From: Erigeron canadensis
Taxonomy: Eukaryota > Streptophyta > Magnoliopsida > Asterales > Asteraceae
DNA length: 64,000 nt
Reading direction: 5' to 3'
NCBI RefSeq assembly: GCF_010389155.1
Contig: NC_057764.1
Coordinates: 11,656,001 to 11,720,000, forward strand
Part shown: one piece after another, positions 47,233-58,725 of the stretch
How the letters are laid out: each line of letters begins with the position of its first letter
Numbering within the stretch: the stretch's first letter is position 1
Notes under the pieces: generated by a model
Told to the model about the DNA's origin: nothing
Database searches by the model: none
What the model saw: only the letters and a program-made list of their open reading frames with translations
Position numbers and translations under genes: made by a program

Positions 47233-48913
47233 AATTAATAAGGATCATCCAGTTGAAAATATTCTTGGTAATGCTACAGAACCTGTTCGAACTAGAAATC
47301 AGTTAAATAAGGATCTGACTAGTTTGTTTTGTGAAGTGGAAGACATTTTATTGATAACTGAGTGTTTATATTCTGGTTTCATTTCATAAGTAGAACCTAA
47401 GAATGTTAAGGCAGCACTTCAAGATCCATGTTGGGTTGAAGCTATGCAAGAAGAATTAGCTCAATTTGAAAAACTTGGAGTTTGGGAGTTAGTAGATGTG
47501 CCTAGAGGTAAAGAACCGATTGGAACTCGTTGGGTATATAAATGCAAACGAGATGACAAAGGGATCGTTACTAGAAATAAAGCACATTTGCTTGTTCAGG
47601 GGTTTGCACAACGAGAAGGATATGACTATAACGAAACTTTTGCACCAGTTGCTAGGATTGAAGCTATAAGGTTATTTTTAGCCTATGCCAGTTTCAAAGG
47701 TATAAAGGTGTATCAGTTAGATGTTAAGAGTTCCTTCTTATACGGTGAAGTCAAAGAAGAAGTGTATGTTCACCAACCACCGGGGTTTGAAGATCCGAAT
47801 TATCCAAGAAGAGCATATCGTTTGGATAAGGCTCTTTATGGATTGCATCAAGCACCCAGAGTGTGGTATGAAAACGTTGTTGACAAATGGTTTTACAATA
47901 GGATCGATAGACAACACATTGTTTATCAAATGGAAGAAGCGAGATTATCTAATTGTACAAGTTCACGTGGATAATATCATTTTTGGTTCATCTAATATAA
48001 AGATATGCACAGAGTTTGAAATGAGCATGAAAAATGTATTTTAAATGAGTGTTATAGGGGAATTACAATTTTTCCTCGGACTACAAGTAGATCAAAGGAA
48101 AGATGGATTCTTTATTCACCAGTCTAAGTATGTCGATGACATCTTGGAGAGGTTTCAAATGTTAGAGTCCAAGACATATGGTACTCCTATTCAGCAAAAT
48201 CATGGTTTAGTGGTTCTTGATCCGAAAGATGAACTTGTGGATGCAACTTATTATCGTGCTATTATTGGCTCATTGATGTATCTGACTGCTTCGCGTCCAG
48301 ATATTATGTTCGCTATTTGTCTTTGCTCTAGATTTCAAGCTAGCCCGAAAGAGTCACATTTGACTGCAGCAAAACGTATTCTACATTATCTTAAGGGAAA
48401 CCAAGGGCTTGGTCTATGGTATCCAATGGGAGGAACGTTTGATTTTGTTGCATATACTGATTCGGATTTTGGCAGTTGTAACAATGACAGAAAGTCTACG
48501 ACTGGAGGTTGTCAGTTGTTAGGAGGAAGATTAGTATCGTGGCAGTGCAGGAAGCAGACATGTATTGCTCAGTCTTCATGTGAGGCAGAGAATATGGCTG
48601 CTGGTAGCTGTTGTTCCCAGGTATTGTGGATTCAGCAACAACTTCGTGACTACGGTATGGATTTTCTTAATACTCCTATTAGAGTAGACAATAAGTCAGC
48701 TATAGACATTACAAATAACCCTGTCATGCATAAGGTCACCAAGCATATTGATATTAGATATCATTTCTTGCGTGATTGTGCCCAAAAGAAGTTAATTCAT
48801 TTGGAAAAGGTTATAATTGATGATAATTTAGCTGATCTGTACACGCATTTGATAAGACTCAATTTGAGAAGTTAATTCTTCTCAATGGGATGAAGAATGC
48901 TGATTCATATTAA
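47233..48913 (+). pseudogene. RT / RNase H of C2
   Basis: RT motifs [25 protein letters not shown] and YGLHQAPRVWYE. The catalytic box reads VHVDNIIFG instead of Y/F-V-D-D. Stops at about 47387 (C1 has CAA) and 48042 (C1 has GAA). A short deletion near 47875 shifts frame. RNase H has YTDSDFGSCNNDRKSTTG with the first Asp intact. A small deletion near 48845 garbles the C-terminus, which in C1 ends LNGMKNADSY. Enzymatically dead by inspection. Confidence 0.9.
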
Positions 48914-50761
48914 ATCTCTCAAAGAACTAATTTTGTAAGTTTGTGTCTGTAAATAGCTAGAGTCATAAAAATATAAAAAGGGTTCTTAGTGTCATGAAAA
49001 CCATAAAAATGTGAAAAATGAGAAAATGACAAAAATATGAAGAGATTTAAGTTAATGCTGTCAGATGATTAGAAGTGAGGATACTTAGCTTTTAAGTCTG
49101 CTTAATCGTAATATAGTTGCTTAGTTCAGTGATTACAATTTGGGATATATTGGTAGACACAAAGTAGCAAGGTTTCCTTAATCTGAACTTAAATTATACA
49201 ATGTTCTTATGGGAAACATATTCAGATATATGGCTGAGAATGCTTGCTTTTCAGTAATGAATTGATCTAGTCCTTAAATTTTGTGAAAGATCTAGTATTA
49301 CTATAAGATTTGTTCAATGTATAGGCAAAAACCTCTACCAATCATGAGCACGAAAGTTAAATGTGACATTGTTTATGCAAATGAAATGAATGTAAATTAA
49401 GGGGCTAATGTGGTCTTTGAGATTCGGACAAGTATGTCCTCGGGGTGTCTTTGTATACCTAGCCTACCTAAAGCTTCCAACTTGGGATAGATTGTCAGAA
49501 AGTTCGCTACATGGGTCTCATAGAAAATCAAATAAGTTGAATCAAATAAGTTGAATCACAACGTAATTAAATTCTGTTATCTAAAAAGTGTCTCATGATT
49601 TGTTATCTTAGTGCTTGTATCGATTACGGAAGTATATCTGAATGTGGGTCACATAAGTTCGCAAACTATGAAAGTGTCACAACTCAAAGGAAACTGGAAG
49701 TACCGAGTGTTTAAGAGGTCAAATATACCGGTAATCGTGGTTGGGTCACTGTTCATAACTAATAATAAGAGAATTATTTCTCACTTGCAGACTTATGTAA
49801 ATGTTAATCTGATCTAATCTGCAGAAACTTAGAATTTCTTGTAAATAAATAAAGTAGCTTAGTTTTTATTTTTATTTTGTTTTGTCTTTATTTTTATTTT
49901 TTTTATTTTTATAATAAGTGTCAGTTTGTGTGACAAACTAATTCTTATTGCACGAGAGATTTGATAAGCATTAAAAGTTATAATTCTTAGTTAATTATAT
50001 AAGTCTTGTTGCTTACGGTATAAATGTTTAAAAGATGGATTTTCTAATTAATACATAAGTTGTTTAATTTAGAAAAAGAAATGATTTTGAAAATTACGAA
50101 TCTCGTCTCCTTCGTGCTACTATTCATTCGCACTAATTTCGATCGATTTCATCCTCTTTTCTCGATTATTATCCAGATTTGTTGGTAATTTCATAATCTA
50201 GGATAGTGGATTGATGTTTTAACTTCGCAAATCATAAGATTTAAGCCGTTATAATGCCCAATGTTTAACTTGTTCTTCGCGTGAACAGTACCACGAGCGA
50301 ACTAAAGATTGAATCTTTGATTTTTGATGATTTGGACTAAAATTGGATTAAGTGATGTTTGTACACTTTAAATCTAATCAAAGTTCACATTAACATGTTT
50401 AAAATCAAGATTAATCAAATAATCTATGGCTCGTTTACTATTCACACGAAGCAGATGAAGAACAAGAAGAACACTTTACTTCGTGTTCATATTAATCGAA
50501 TTTGTTTTGATTTTCGACTTTCTGGGCATTTACGAATCATAAACAAGTCCACGATGATGTTTTTGATTAATTTTAACATCATATGGAGATGTTTGGTGCT
50601 TCATGTTTTGGGTTCATGCTTGGCTCGTGCTGATGTCACGATGAAGGAAATTCTCGTCGTGATGACGTCATCACGAAGCAGACGAGCCAAAACCCTAGTT
50701 TTTGCTTTTGTTTTATTTTAACTTATGCTTTTCTTGTCGTTTTTGTTTGTTTTGTGCAGGT
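48914..50761 (+). other. Post-pol spacer of C2
   Basis: Homologous to 15260-17365 of C1, with AAATTAAGGGGCTAATG at about 49396. The block matching 16530-16700 of C1 (TGACGTCA plus TATA box) is missing. GTGATGACGTCATCACG at about 50658-50674 remains. It ends TTTGTTTGTTTTGTGCAG|GT before the ORF3 ATG. Short reading frames at 49611 and 50359 look like chance. Confidence 0.6.
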
Positions 50762-52909
50762 ATGGCAGGACAAGGTGCTCGCGTGTTTGTCAAAGAACAT
50801 AATGCTGCAATTAATCTCAGTGTCACGCAGTCAGGATGCACACCAGAGTTTCACGGTGTCCTCCAGTATCTAGCACGCTATCGTATTCGTTTTGCTTTAA
50901 CCGAGAATCCTCTGCTGGTCATAAGTCTTATTACTGAATTCTGGAACTCAGCCAGATTGGTGCAAGTTGGTGATCACACTATGATTCGCACTACTGTTGC
51001 TGGACGTAACATTCAGTTTACTGCTGGGGACTTAAGGACTATTTTGGACTTAGGAACTGATGATATGGAGCAAGGTCCTGTTGAGTATGAAGAAAGCTTT
51101 TGTGACGGTGCTCTCAGGCGTATGGGATATGTTGGTGATATTACTAATCCTTATCGCAAGATTCGTCTTCTAGGCAAATGGAGATTGCTTGCCTATTACG
51201 TATTGAGGTCCCTTAGTCATCGGAATGCAGGTCATGATCAGTTGAACATTTTTACTGCTTCTCAGATGGTTGCTCTTGTGCTGAAAAAGCTCTACAGCTT
51301 TTCTCAGTACATATATGATAATTTTGTAAAGCAGTTGAGAGCATTTGGAAACAATAAGAAATTCTTCTTATTTCCAAGATTTGTGATGATAATCATTCGA
51401 CGCATAATAGCAGATTTATCGTTTGATGGTCCTACTTTCAATTTGGGTCGTCTGACTTATAAGGTGTTTGTTGAGAGTATGAAACGCTTTGCGGGTCATG
51501 GTCTTCCTGATAATGTTGCCAATCCACCATTGTTCGGAAGGTTGGGAAGATGAAGTACCTGTTGCTGCTGCTGCTGATGATGATCAGGCTCAAGAAGATC
51601 CTTAAGAAGAGCGAGCTGATCAGTTTGAGGGACTTAATGATGTTCCTCTGTATGCTGGAGATCTGGAAAATGATCCAGATATGGACGCTCTTATGCAGGA
51701 TGTTGATGATCCCGCAAATCTTGTGCCACCATCTTCTGAAGTTTCTACTTCTACCTCTGCTCCTGTTGGTGTTGATGTTGCTGGTCCTTCTGAATTGCCA
51801 GTTAATGTGGTTGAGGATTCAGAAGATGAAAAAGAAGACAAGGAAGATCTCAAGCTGAAGTTGATAGAGAATTTGCTGCTTATAATGAAGCCATGGAGAG
51901 GTCTCATGCTCCTAATGTTGGTGATACTCCATTGGTTGCTGCTTTAAGAGCTTCAGTTTATGATGTTCCTGTTTCTGTGTACGATTCCTACTGCTCCGGA
52001 GTCTACAGTTCTTCAAGAGCCAGAGTCGACACTTGTTGCTCCTAGGCATTCGTCTGCTCCTATTCAGGCTACGGTTCCTGTTTCTACAATCATGGGACGT
52101 CTTTTGGCTCCTTTGCAACACCCTCAGATGCCTCCCACAGGAACTTTCACTGCTCGTATGCCTTCTTTTGAAGCTACGATGCCACCTCATGCCTCTGCAT
52201 CTGATGTTGCTTCTACTTCACGTCCACCTGTACCTGTTCAAGTGCAGCTGAGTCGTTTATTTTCTGAGAAGAAGATGTTAGAGTTGAGGGTTACAGCTTT
52301 GGAGAATCAGCTACAGCTCCAAGCTGCTAGGCATCAAGAAGAGATGGACGTAATGACAGCTCTTGTTCATTCTCTTGGTTCTAGACTTGACCAATTCTTG
52401 GCTCAAGGGGGAGATAAAAGTGGTTGTAAGGATGATGAGCTAGCTAAGAAGACAAGAGATGATGATCAAGATCGAGCTCAAAATCCAAATGAACAACAAG
52501 CAGATGGTGAGCCAGAGAATCAGGGTCAAGGTCAAGATGCTGGTTATGATGCAATGGATACAGAGACTGTAAATATTCAGGGGGAGTCATCAAGACAAAG
52601 AGAGTCAGAGATTGCTAGTACTTCTGGGACTCAAGATAAAGGCAAAGCTGTGATGAATAGAAAGGTAGATTCGAGAAAAGCTAGTGAATGATCCTCATAA
52701 TCATATAGATAAATAAAATCTTAGCAAAGGAAAATCTACTCAAGATAGTGAGTTAACTAAGACTGATTCTACTACCAATGCTTCTACAGAGTCATATTTG
52801 CACCCATTAATTGTGCATAGACTACAAAAGAGATTGGGTTATGATCCACAAGCTCATATGAGAGCTAGAGTAGAGATTATGGATTATGATAATTATTATG
52901 AAAGAACAG
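50762..52909 (+). pseudogene. ORF3 of C2
   Basis: ATG 50762 (MAGQGARVFVKEHNAAI). 264 codons run to 51553 and give the best copy of the N-terminal domain: GVLQYLARYRIRFALTENP, ITEFWNSARL (57-66), IQFTAGDLRTILDLG, LGKWRLLAYYVLRSLSHR, FTASQMVALVLKKLYSF. A ~36-bp deletion at 51538 shifts frame. The acidic middle (EGLNDVPLYAGDLEND), linker and coiled coil (SEKKMLELRVTALENQLQLQ, near 52265) follow in other frames, including 51960-52691. The candidate donor seen in C1 lies in a deleted stretch. A solo LTR interrupts it at 52910. Function unknown. Confidence 0.75.
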
Positions 52910-55474
52910 TGTAACAACCGTCACCCGAGCGTCCGTCTGACTATACTTTTCCGTTCGAATAAGGTCAGTTTCCGTCAAACCTAAGTCTAAAGACGTGAGA
53001 TTCTATGGATTACATTATGATTAAGACATGTAATATTTATTGTATACTAGTGTTCTAGACTTTTCAAGACCTGGTGCGAATGTTTGAGAAAGACGAGCTG
53101 TCTAATAGAAATGCCTAAATAAAGATTTAAAATACTTTCATGGGTCAAATATGGTCATGTGACTAGTCGTATTGTTCGTAATTCAAAATTATATCATAAA
53201 ATATGGTTAAATTATTTCTATGACTTTCGGTGTTGGTCCAGTAAGCGAAAAGGACTAAAACTGTCAGGTGTTCCGTTAGTCTGACGAACCCCCCCTTCCT
53301 TGGCCATGCCTATAAATACAAGACAAGCCTTTTGCTCTCATTTCCCTTGTTTTGGTCGTTCACCTAGCCACACACACACTCAAGGCTTTCTTTCAAATTC
53401 TATCTTGCAAAAATCGCTTGTTTTCGGTTCTAAACGCTTGCAAATCAATCAAGGCTTCAATCCCCGATCAAGAAACAAGTAAATATTATCATTTTCTACA
53501 TCAAAACTTGTGTAAGTTCTGTTCTTAATCTATTCAAGTCGTTTTATATGTATATGTATATGTTTTCTTTTCGGTTCTTATCAAAAGTTAAGCGAATCAT
53601 ATCTTTGATTTTTGATTGTGCAATTTCGGTTACAATTGTGTGTAAGAAACGAATTGAACCTTGATTAAGGCTTTAATTTGATACATTATGCACTTTTGTA
53701 ATTTGGATCTTGTGCAACTGCAAAAATTGAAAATATCCTTCACTTGGCTAAAAGACTCTAAAACGAGTCGATTTCACATCCAAGATGAAGGTTGTGCAAT
53801 TGTCAGACACATGATGTATGAAATCGGTCGAACTTCACCCTTTTTGTACTGATTTATGACACTTTTGAGCAATCAAGACTCATGGATATGGATTGGCTAG
53901 CCTTAGATCTCGTTATTTTAACAAAATCGCATCAAAATCGTTCGTTTTTGCACAAATCGCGTTTGAATCCGACTCCGGCCAGGCTTAGCTCGACCTAGGG
54001 TGGTCTAAGCTCGACCTAGGCTGGTCTAAGCTCGACCTCTAATGGTCTAGCTCGACCTCCATGGGTTTTTGTCGCTTAAACGACTCGTAAAGCTCCTAGT
54101 TGACTCCAAATGACTTGTTTTCACTCTCGGACCCTTAAGTCTTGGGAAGAACTCATTTTTACCTCTGTCCAGGTCTAACTAGACCTGTCATGGTCGAGTT
54201 TGACCACTTCCTAACTCATATAATCGAATTCTTTAGCCTTTCGTGTCCGTACGCGCTTAATCGGTTCTTAAACTTGACTAGTTTTCTCAAAAGATGTAGT
54301 TTTGGTCCAATTGACTAACTTATGATTAAATGGTTCTAAAATGACATTTTTGGGCTGTACATGGTCAAGTTCAACCACTAGGTTGAGCTCAACCTCTATT
54401 CATTTCGGTTTCGCAAACTTTTCGGTTAAAACCTCCGGTTTCGTCTAGTTTTGGTTAAGTTCGAGTGAAACTTATTTTGGGCTATAAAATGATTTCAAAT
54501 TAGGTTTTATTGATAAAATAATTTATTTTGAACTTAAAGGACATTGGTGTCAAAGCTAGACTTCTTTTCGGTTAATACGAGTCTCGTCACTTTTGATAAA
54601 CGTCGTTTTAAAAGGTAAATAAAGACATATGGACTGAAAGGCATTTCTAATAGGCTAAGACTTAATACCAAAGACTTTCACTGTGACTTGTCATGTATTA
54701 TTGATAGGTGTTGATTTTCGTGGACTTTGATTGTGCTTGTCGTGCTCGTTCGTTAAACTATCATAACACTTTTCAGGTGAGTTTCGTAGCCCATCTTTTT
54801 ACAAGTTTTGGGGTGGAAAGTATACTTATTTTCAAACAGTTTTGTCGGTTTCTGTTTTATGTTCAATATTGAGCCTGTGCGTATAGAGTTACTTGTGCCA
54901 TTTGACGTGCTTTGATCTTGTTGTATGTGTGTGATTATGTGTTTGTTTGTTGTGCTTTGGACGTGCTTATTGTGTGTGTTGAGACTTGAGACTTTGGACT
55001 AAGGCAGGTACCGTAAGGCCGGACTTTGAGACATTGAGACTTTGGATTTATTATGGCATAACTCTGCTCGTTATATATTGAACTATTACTGGTTTAGACT
55101 TAAAATAATCGACAAAAGACTTATTCTTTGACTAGACTTTTGACTAAAACCTACGAACTCACCAACGTTTGTGTTGACAGGTTTTAGTATACTTTTCAGG
55201 TGCTCAGGCTAATCAGGGATAGTGACTGTTATGCTAGGTTGACTTCGAAGATTAGTGCTCCTTATTTATCGTCAGACTTTAAGGCTACATGCCTTGGATT
55301 ATTTCTCTATGGACTTGTCTATAATAAGCTATTTTAGCACTGTTATGACTTTGAACTCATGTTTTTGGGAATATATTTAATATATTCTATTTTATTTAGC
55401 AGTATCTATGTAATCCCATGTCGTGTTGTGCTTTTCATGACACCTCATGTTTCCGCCAACGGTGAGGTGTTACA
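52910..55474 (+). repeat. Solo LTR, 2,565 bp, probably Ty3/gypsy
   Basis: Begins TGTAACAACCGTCACC and ends GGTGAGGTGTTACA (inverted TGTAACA...TGTTACA ends). Perfect 5-bp duplication AACAG at 52905-52909 and 55475-55479; removing it rejoins C2 ORF3 as in C1. TATAAATA at 53311-53318. No primer site, polypurine tract or ORF. Size and TGTAACAC-type ends suggest a chromovirus/Tekay-like gypsy LTR (inference). It contains a small tandem array at 53983-54063 (GTCTAAGCTCGACCTAGG-type units). Confidence 0.85.
53983..54063. repeat. Short tandem array inside the solo LTR
   Basis: Three to four imperfect ~20-24-bp units around TCTAAGCTCGACCTAGG, with single related copies further on (TCGACCTC, about 54045; GAGCTCAACCTC, about 54385). 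Confidence 0.75.
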
Positions 55475-56682
55475 AACAGTCAAGGTTAACTCATACATCT
55501 TCAGAGTCAAAGTCAGATTCGGATTCAGACTCGGATAATGAACCTTAGTGCTAATGATTTTTGTTTTTGTTACATTATATTTATGAATGTATTTGTTACA
55601 TTATATTTATGATATAATATTATTGTTATAAGTTAAAGTAGATAAAGATTATAAGATAAATATTAATGTAATTGTTACATTATATTTATGATATAGTATT
55701 ATTTATTTTAATTTCTTTTATGTATTTATACTATTTATTATGTCTTGACTTATGATTTATGTTCTTTATCTTTGTATATGTAAATCATTTGAATTGCAAA
55801 TAAGCTTCAAAGGATAGGTGCATTGGACGATCTTGATGCTGAAGAAGACTTTGAAAGTATCAATTATGAAGATATGGAAGAAGGAGAGTTCATTACTTCA
55901 GAAGCTGATATAAAAAGGTTACTTGATATACCTTATGACTTTGAACATGTCTTTAATGAAGATGAAGTCATTCAAGTTGAACCAATAGCTGAAGTGGAAC
56001 ATCTCAATCTCAATCCAATCATAGATAGTCCAAATGAACCTAAGAATGCTGCAAGTTTGAGGTTTGCTGTATATGCAAATATAGTTGATGAAGGACATGA
56101 TAATATTTTTGATCTATACTGGAATATAGATGCTACGCGAGAGGTTGATCTTGGAAGATTTAATATACCTCCAGTGCAGCAAGATCAAGAGTTTATTATT
56201 AATTGACTAATTCCAGGTTATAGAGGATATACTGGTTTGGTAATACGTGATACGTATAAACCATCGATGTTTTGGGTGTTTATCTCAGACAAGGATGCAC
56301 CCAAGTACTTCTCAGTGATACAAAGTTGGTTTTATGATCAGAGAATCGATTTATTTGTTATCAAGAGAAAGGAGGGATGCCAGTACATGTCGATAAGTCA
56401 AAGACATTTCCACTCTCTCAGTGATTCTGACATGATAGATTTGGGAAGACAATGGTTCGTTAATCTTCAGAGTAATGGACTTGCAGATTTCTGTTGGAAT
56501 AGATTCCGAAGTGAAAGAATTTGGAATTTCAGCGATAGAGGTTTGAAGCCTGAAGATAGGTTGATTAAACCTACATTGAAGAAGAAGATTAAGAATCCAG
56601 ATGGCACATTTCGGTTGGTCCAGAAAAGAATTAAATGTGTTAAGAAGGTTCCCGCTATCAGATGGGATCAAGATATGCTGAC
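55475..56682 (+). pseudogene. End of ORF3 and fourth coding segment of C2
   Basis: ORF3 ends SDSDNEP with TAG at 55545, as in C1. An AT-rich spacer (55548-55801, acceptor mutated to TTGCAA) leads to ALDDLDAEEDFESI (55817) and an acidic frame to 56206 (stop TGA). Reading continues as VIRDTYKPSMFWVFISDKDA (56237) and QSWFYDQRIDLFVIKRKEG, HFHSLSDSDMIDLGRQWFVN, AIRWDQDMLT. At about 56682 it is fused to the 3' LTR; ~320 bp present in C1 (57729-58052) is missing. Unrecognised family. Confidence 0.65.
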
Positions 56683-57352
56683 TCGTTGTGACAATCGCAA
56701 CATAGATTTCATTATCGTATATGTTTTAGGAACTGTGTTTGTAATCATTTAAATAAGAACTTGTGTTGATATTTAATGATTACAGTTGAACTTCAATATT
56801 ATATCTGTTTATGTTTTATATTGTGTTTGTGTGTTATATATTGTTTTGCAGGTACAAGAACATAGAATCAAGGTTTATAAGTGTCGTAGAACACTTAAAC
56901 GGGGATTGAATGTTACGTACGAGCTAAACGAAGTAAAAAAAGGACCAAAGGCATGTCCCTCGTGCTGACGTCATCAGTACATGGGATTACCTTCGTGCTG
57001 ACGTAAGCACGAGGTAGATTGGTTATTGTTAATTACAGACCTAATACATAATTAAGGCCGAAGCCCACATGAACCCAATACCTATTAGTATAAATACAAG
57101 ACCTAATCTACGGAATTAGGTTAATGGTTTCTAATCTTTTTAGATCTTAGTGATTATACACGAATCAAGGTTATTTGTTCCTTCATGTGACCTCCTACAC
57201 GAACCACAAGCCTTGTGCATCTCCTTGGGTTGGTTAATTGCTCATTAATCAGCAAAATGCAATAGCAATCTAGTTATCTCAAGAGGATTCCGCACTTTTG
57301 ATATAACGAATCACATCTTATTACGATCCACACAACAATAGGGCACCTTACA
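56683..57352 (+). repeat. 3' LTR of C2, first ~13 bp deleted
   Basis: Matches 42819-43489 with about 20 differences and ends CACCTTACA, followed by the duplication ATTTC. Confidence 0.92.
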
Positions 57353-58013
57353 ATTTCTCAGTGATACAAAGTTGGTTTTATGATCAAAGAATCGAATTAT
57401 TTGTTATCAAGAGAAAAAAAAGATGCCAGTATATGTCAATGAGTCAAAGACACTTCCACTCTCTTAGTGATTCTGACATGATAGATATGGGAAGACGATG
57501 GTTCGTTAATCTTCGGAGCAATGGACTTGCAGATTTCTACTGGAATAGATTCAGAGATGAAAGAATTAGGAATTTCAGTGATAGAGGTCTGAAGCCAGAA
57601 GAAAGGTTGATTAAGCCAACACCTTTGAAGAAGATTAAGAATCAAGATGGCACAATTCGTTTTAAATAGCGAAGGATTAAATGTGTTAAGAAGGTTCCTG
57701 CTATCAGATGGGATCAAGATATGCTGACAGCAATGACATTTTGGCAAATAGATATCAAGTCAGGCGAAGCACAGATGTTTGTTGATGATTCACAAGAACA
57801 AATGTTGCTACGTATGTATGATCCAATGCAGGTTGTCAACTTGTCAAGAGGTGATCAGAGAAGACTTTTGGATACACCTTGCTCAGCAGTGGACTTCTGA
57901 AGAGTTGAAGAAAGGCGCTATTGCAACATTCTCGCACATTGCTTACAAGAGAGAATTCATGCGAATAGCACAAGACTTTTGTTTAATGGATAACTTTGAA
58001 GTTCAATTTTGAA
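57353..58013 (+). pseudogene. Fourth coding segment of C1, C-terminal part
   Basis: Continues after C2 as QSWFYDQRIELFVIKRKKR, HFHSLSDSDMIDMGRRWFVN, then a TAG at 57667, then CVKKVPAIRWDQDMLTAMTF and WQIDIKSGEAQMFVDD. A frameshift near 57885 moves the end to AQQWTSEELKKGAIATFSHI, finishing MDNFEVQF at 58012. It closes 40 bp before the LTR, so it is the last coding part of the element. Confidence 0.65.
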
Positions 58014-58038
58014 GACTTTAAAGAGATCTAGTTGCAAT

Positions 58039-58052
58039 CGTCAAGGGGAGTC
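58039..58052 (+). other. 3' polypurine tract of C1
   Basis: CGTCAAGGGGAGTC directly before the LTR start TGTAGATGC; AAGGGGAG is the purine core. Confidence 0.8.
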
Positions 58053-58725
58053 TGTAGATGCAGATTCGTGGTGGCAATCGCAACATAGATTTGATTATCG
58101 TTTATGTTTAGGAGATATGTTTGTAATCATTTAAATAAGAACTTGTGTTGATATTTAATGATTACGTCTGAACTTCAATATTATATCTGTTTATGTTTTG
58201 TATTGTGTTTGTGTGTTATATATTGTTGTGCAAGTACAAGAACATAGAATTAAGGTTTATAAGTGTCATAGAATACTTAAATGATGATTGGATGTTATGT
58301 ACGAGCCAAACGAAGTGAAACAAAGAATCAAAGGGTCGAACCTCGTACTGACTTCATCAGCATGTAGAACTGGCCTATTGCTGATGTCAGCACGAGGCAG
58401 ATTGATTGATTATTGTTTCGGGCTTAATCCTTCGATTAAGGCCTAAGCCCACACGATCCAATACATAACTAGTATAAATACAAGACCTAATCTACGGAAA
58501 TAGGTTAATCATGAGTATTATTTGGTAAAACTACGAATTAAGGTTAATTGTTCCTTCGTGTGATATCCTACACGAACCACAAGCCTTGTGCATCTGCTTG
58601 GGTTGGTTAGTTGCTCATTAATCGGCGAAAGGCAATAGCAATCTAGTTATCTCAAGAGGATTCCGCACTCTTGACATAACGAATCACGTCTTATTATGAT
58701 CCACGCAACAATAGGGCACCTTACA
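58053..58725 (+). repeat. 3' LTR of C1 (673 bp)
   Basis: TGTAGATGCAG to CACCTTACA. More diverged from the C2 LTRs than those are from each other; the palindrome is decayed (GATGTCAGCACGAG at about 58384). The flank AATCG (58726-58730) would be the target duplication; its partner is lost with the 5' end. Confidence 0.92.

Larger units (their letters stand above)
42806..57352 (+). mobile_element. Ty1/copia element C2, near complete, nested in C1
   Basis: Same family as C1 and inserted in its fourth coding segment. Flanked by a perfect 5-bp duplication ATTTC (42801-42805 and 57353-57357). Order: 5' LTR, primer site, gag-PR-INT, RT-RH, spacer, ORF3 carrying a solo LTR (52910-55474), fourth segment, 3' LTR. 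A deletion joins the fourth segment directly to the 3' LTR, removing the polypurine tract and the first ~13 bp of that LTR. By eye the two LTRs differ at about 20 of 670 positions, more than D or E. Confidence 0.93.
13487..58725 (+). mobile_element. Ty1/copia element C1, 5'-truncated host of the nest
   Basis: Pieces in order: RT/RNase H 13487-15259, spacer 15260-17365, ORF3 first part 17366-18188, [D/E nest], ORF3 second part 40435-42086, intron-like spacer to 42293, fourth coding segment to 42805, [C2 42806-57352], rest of that segment 57353-58013, polypurine tract, 3' LTR 58053-58725. C2 is a second copy and gives the template for the order. The gag, protease, integrase and 5' LTR of C1 are absent; the left break coincides with the LTR of H. 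About 50 bp of ORF3 is also missing at the D junction. Confidence 0.8.
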
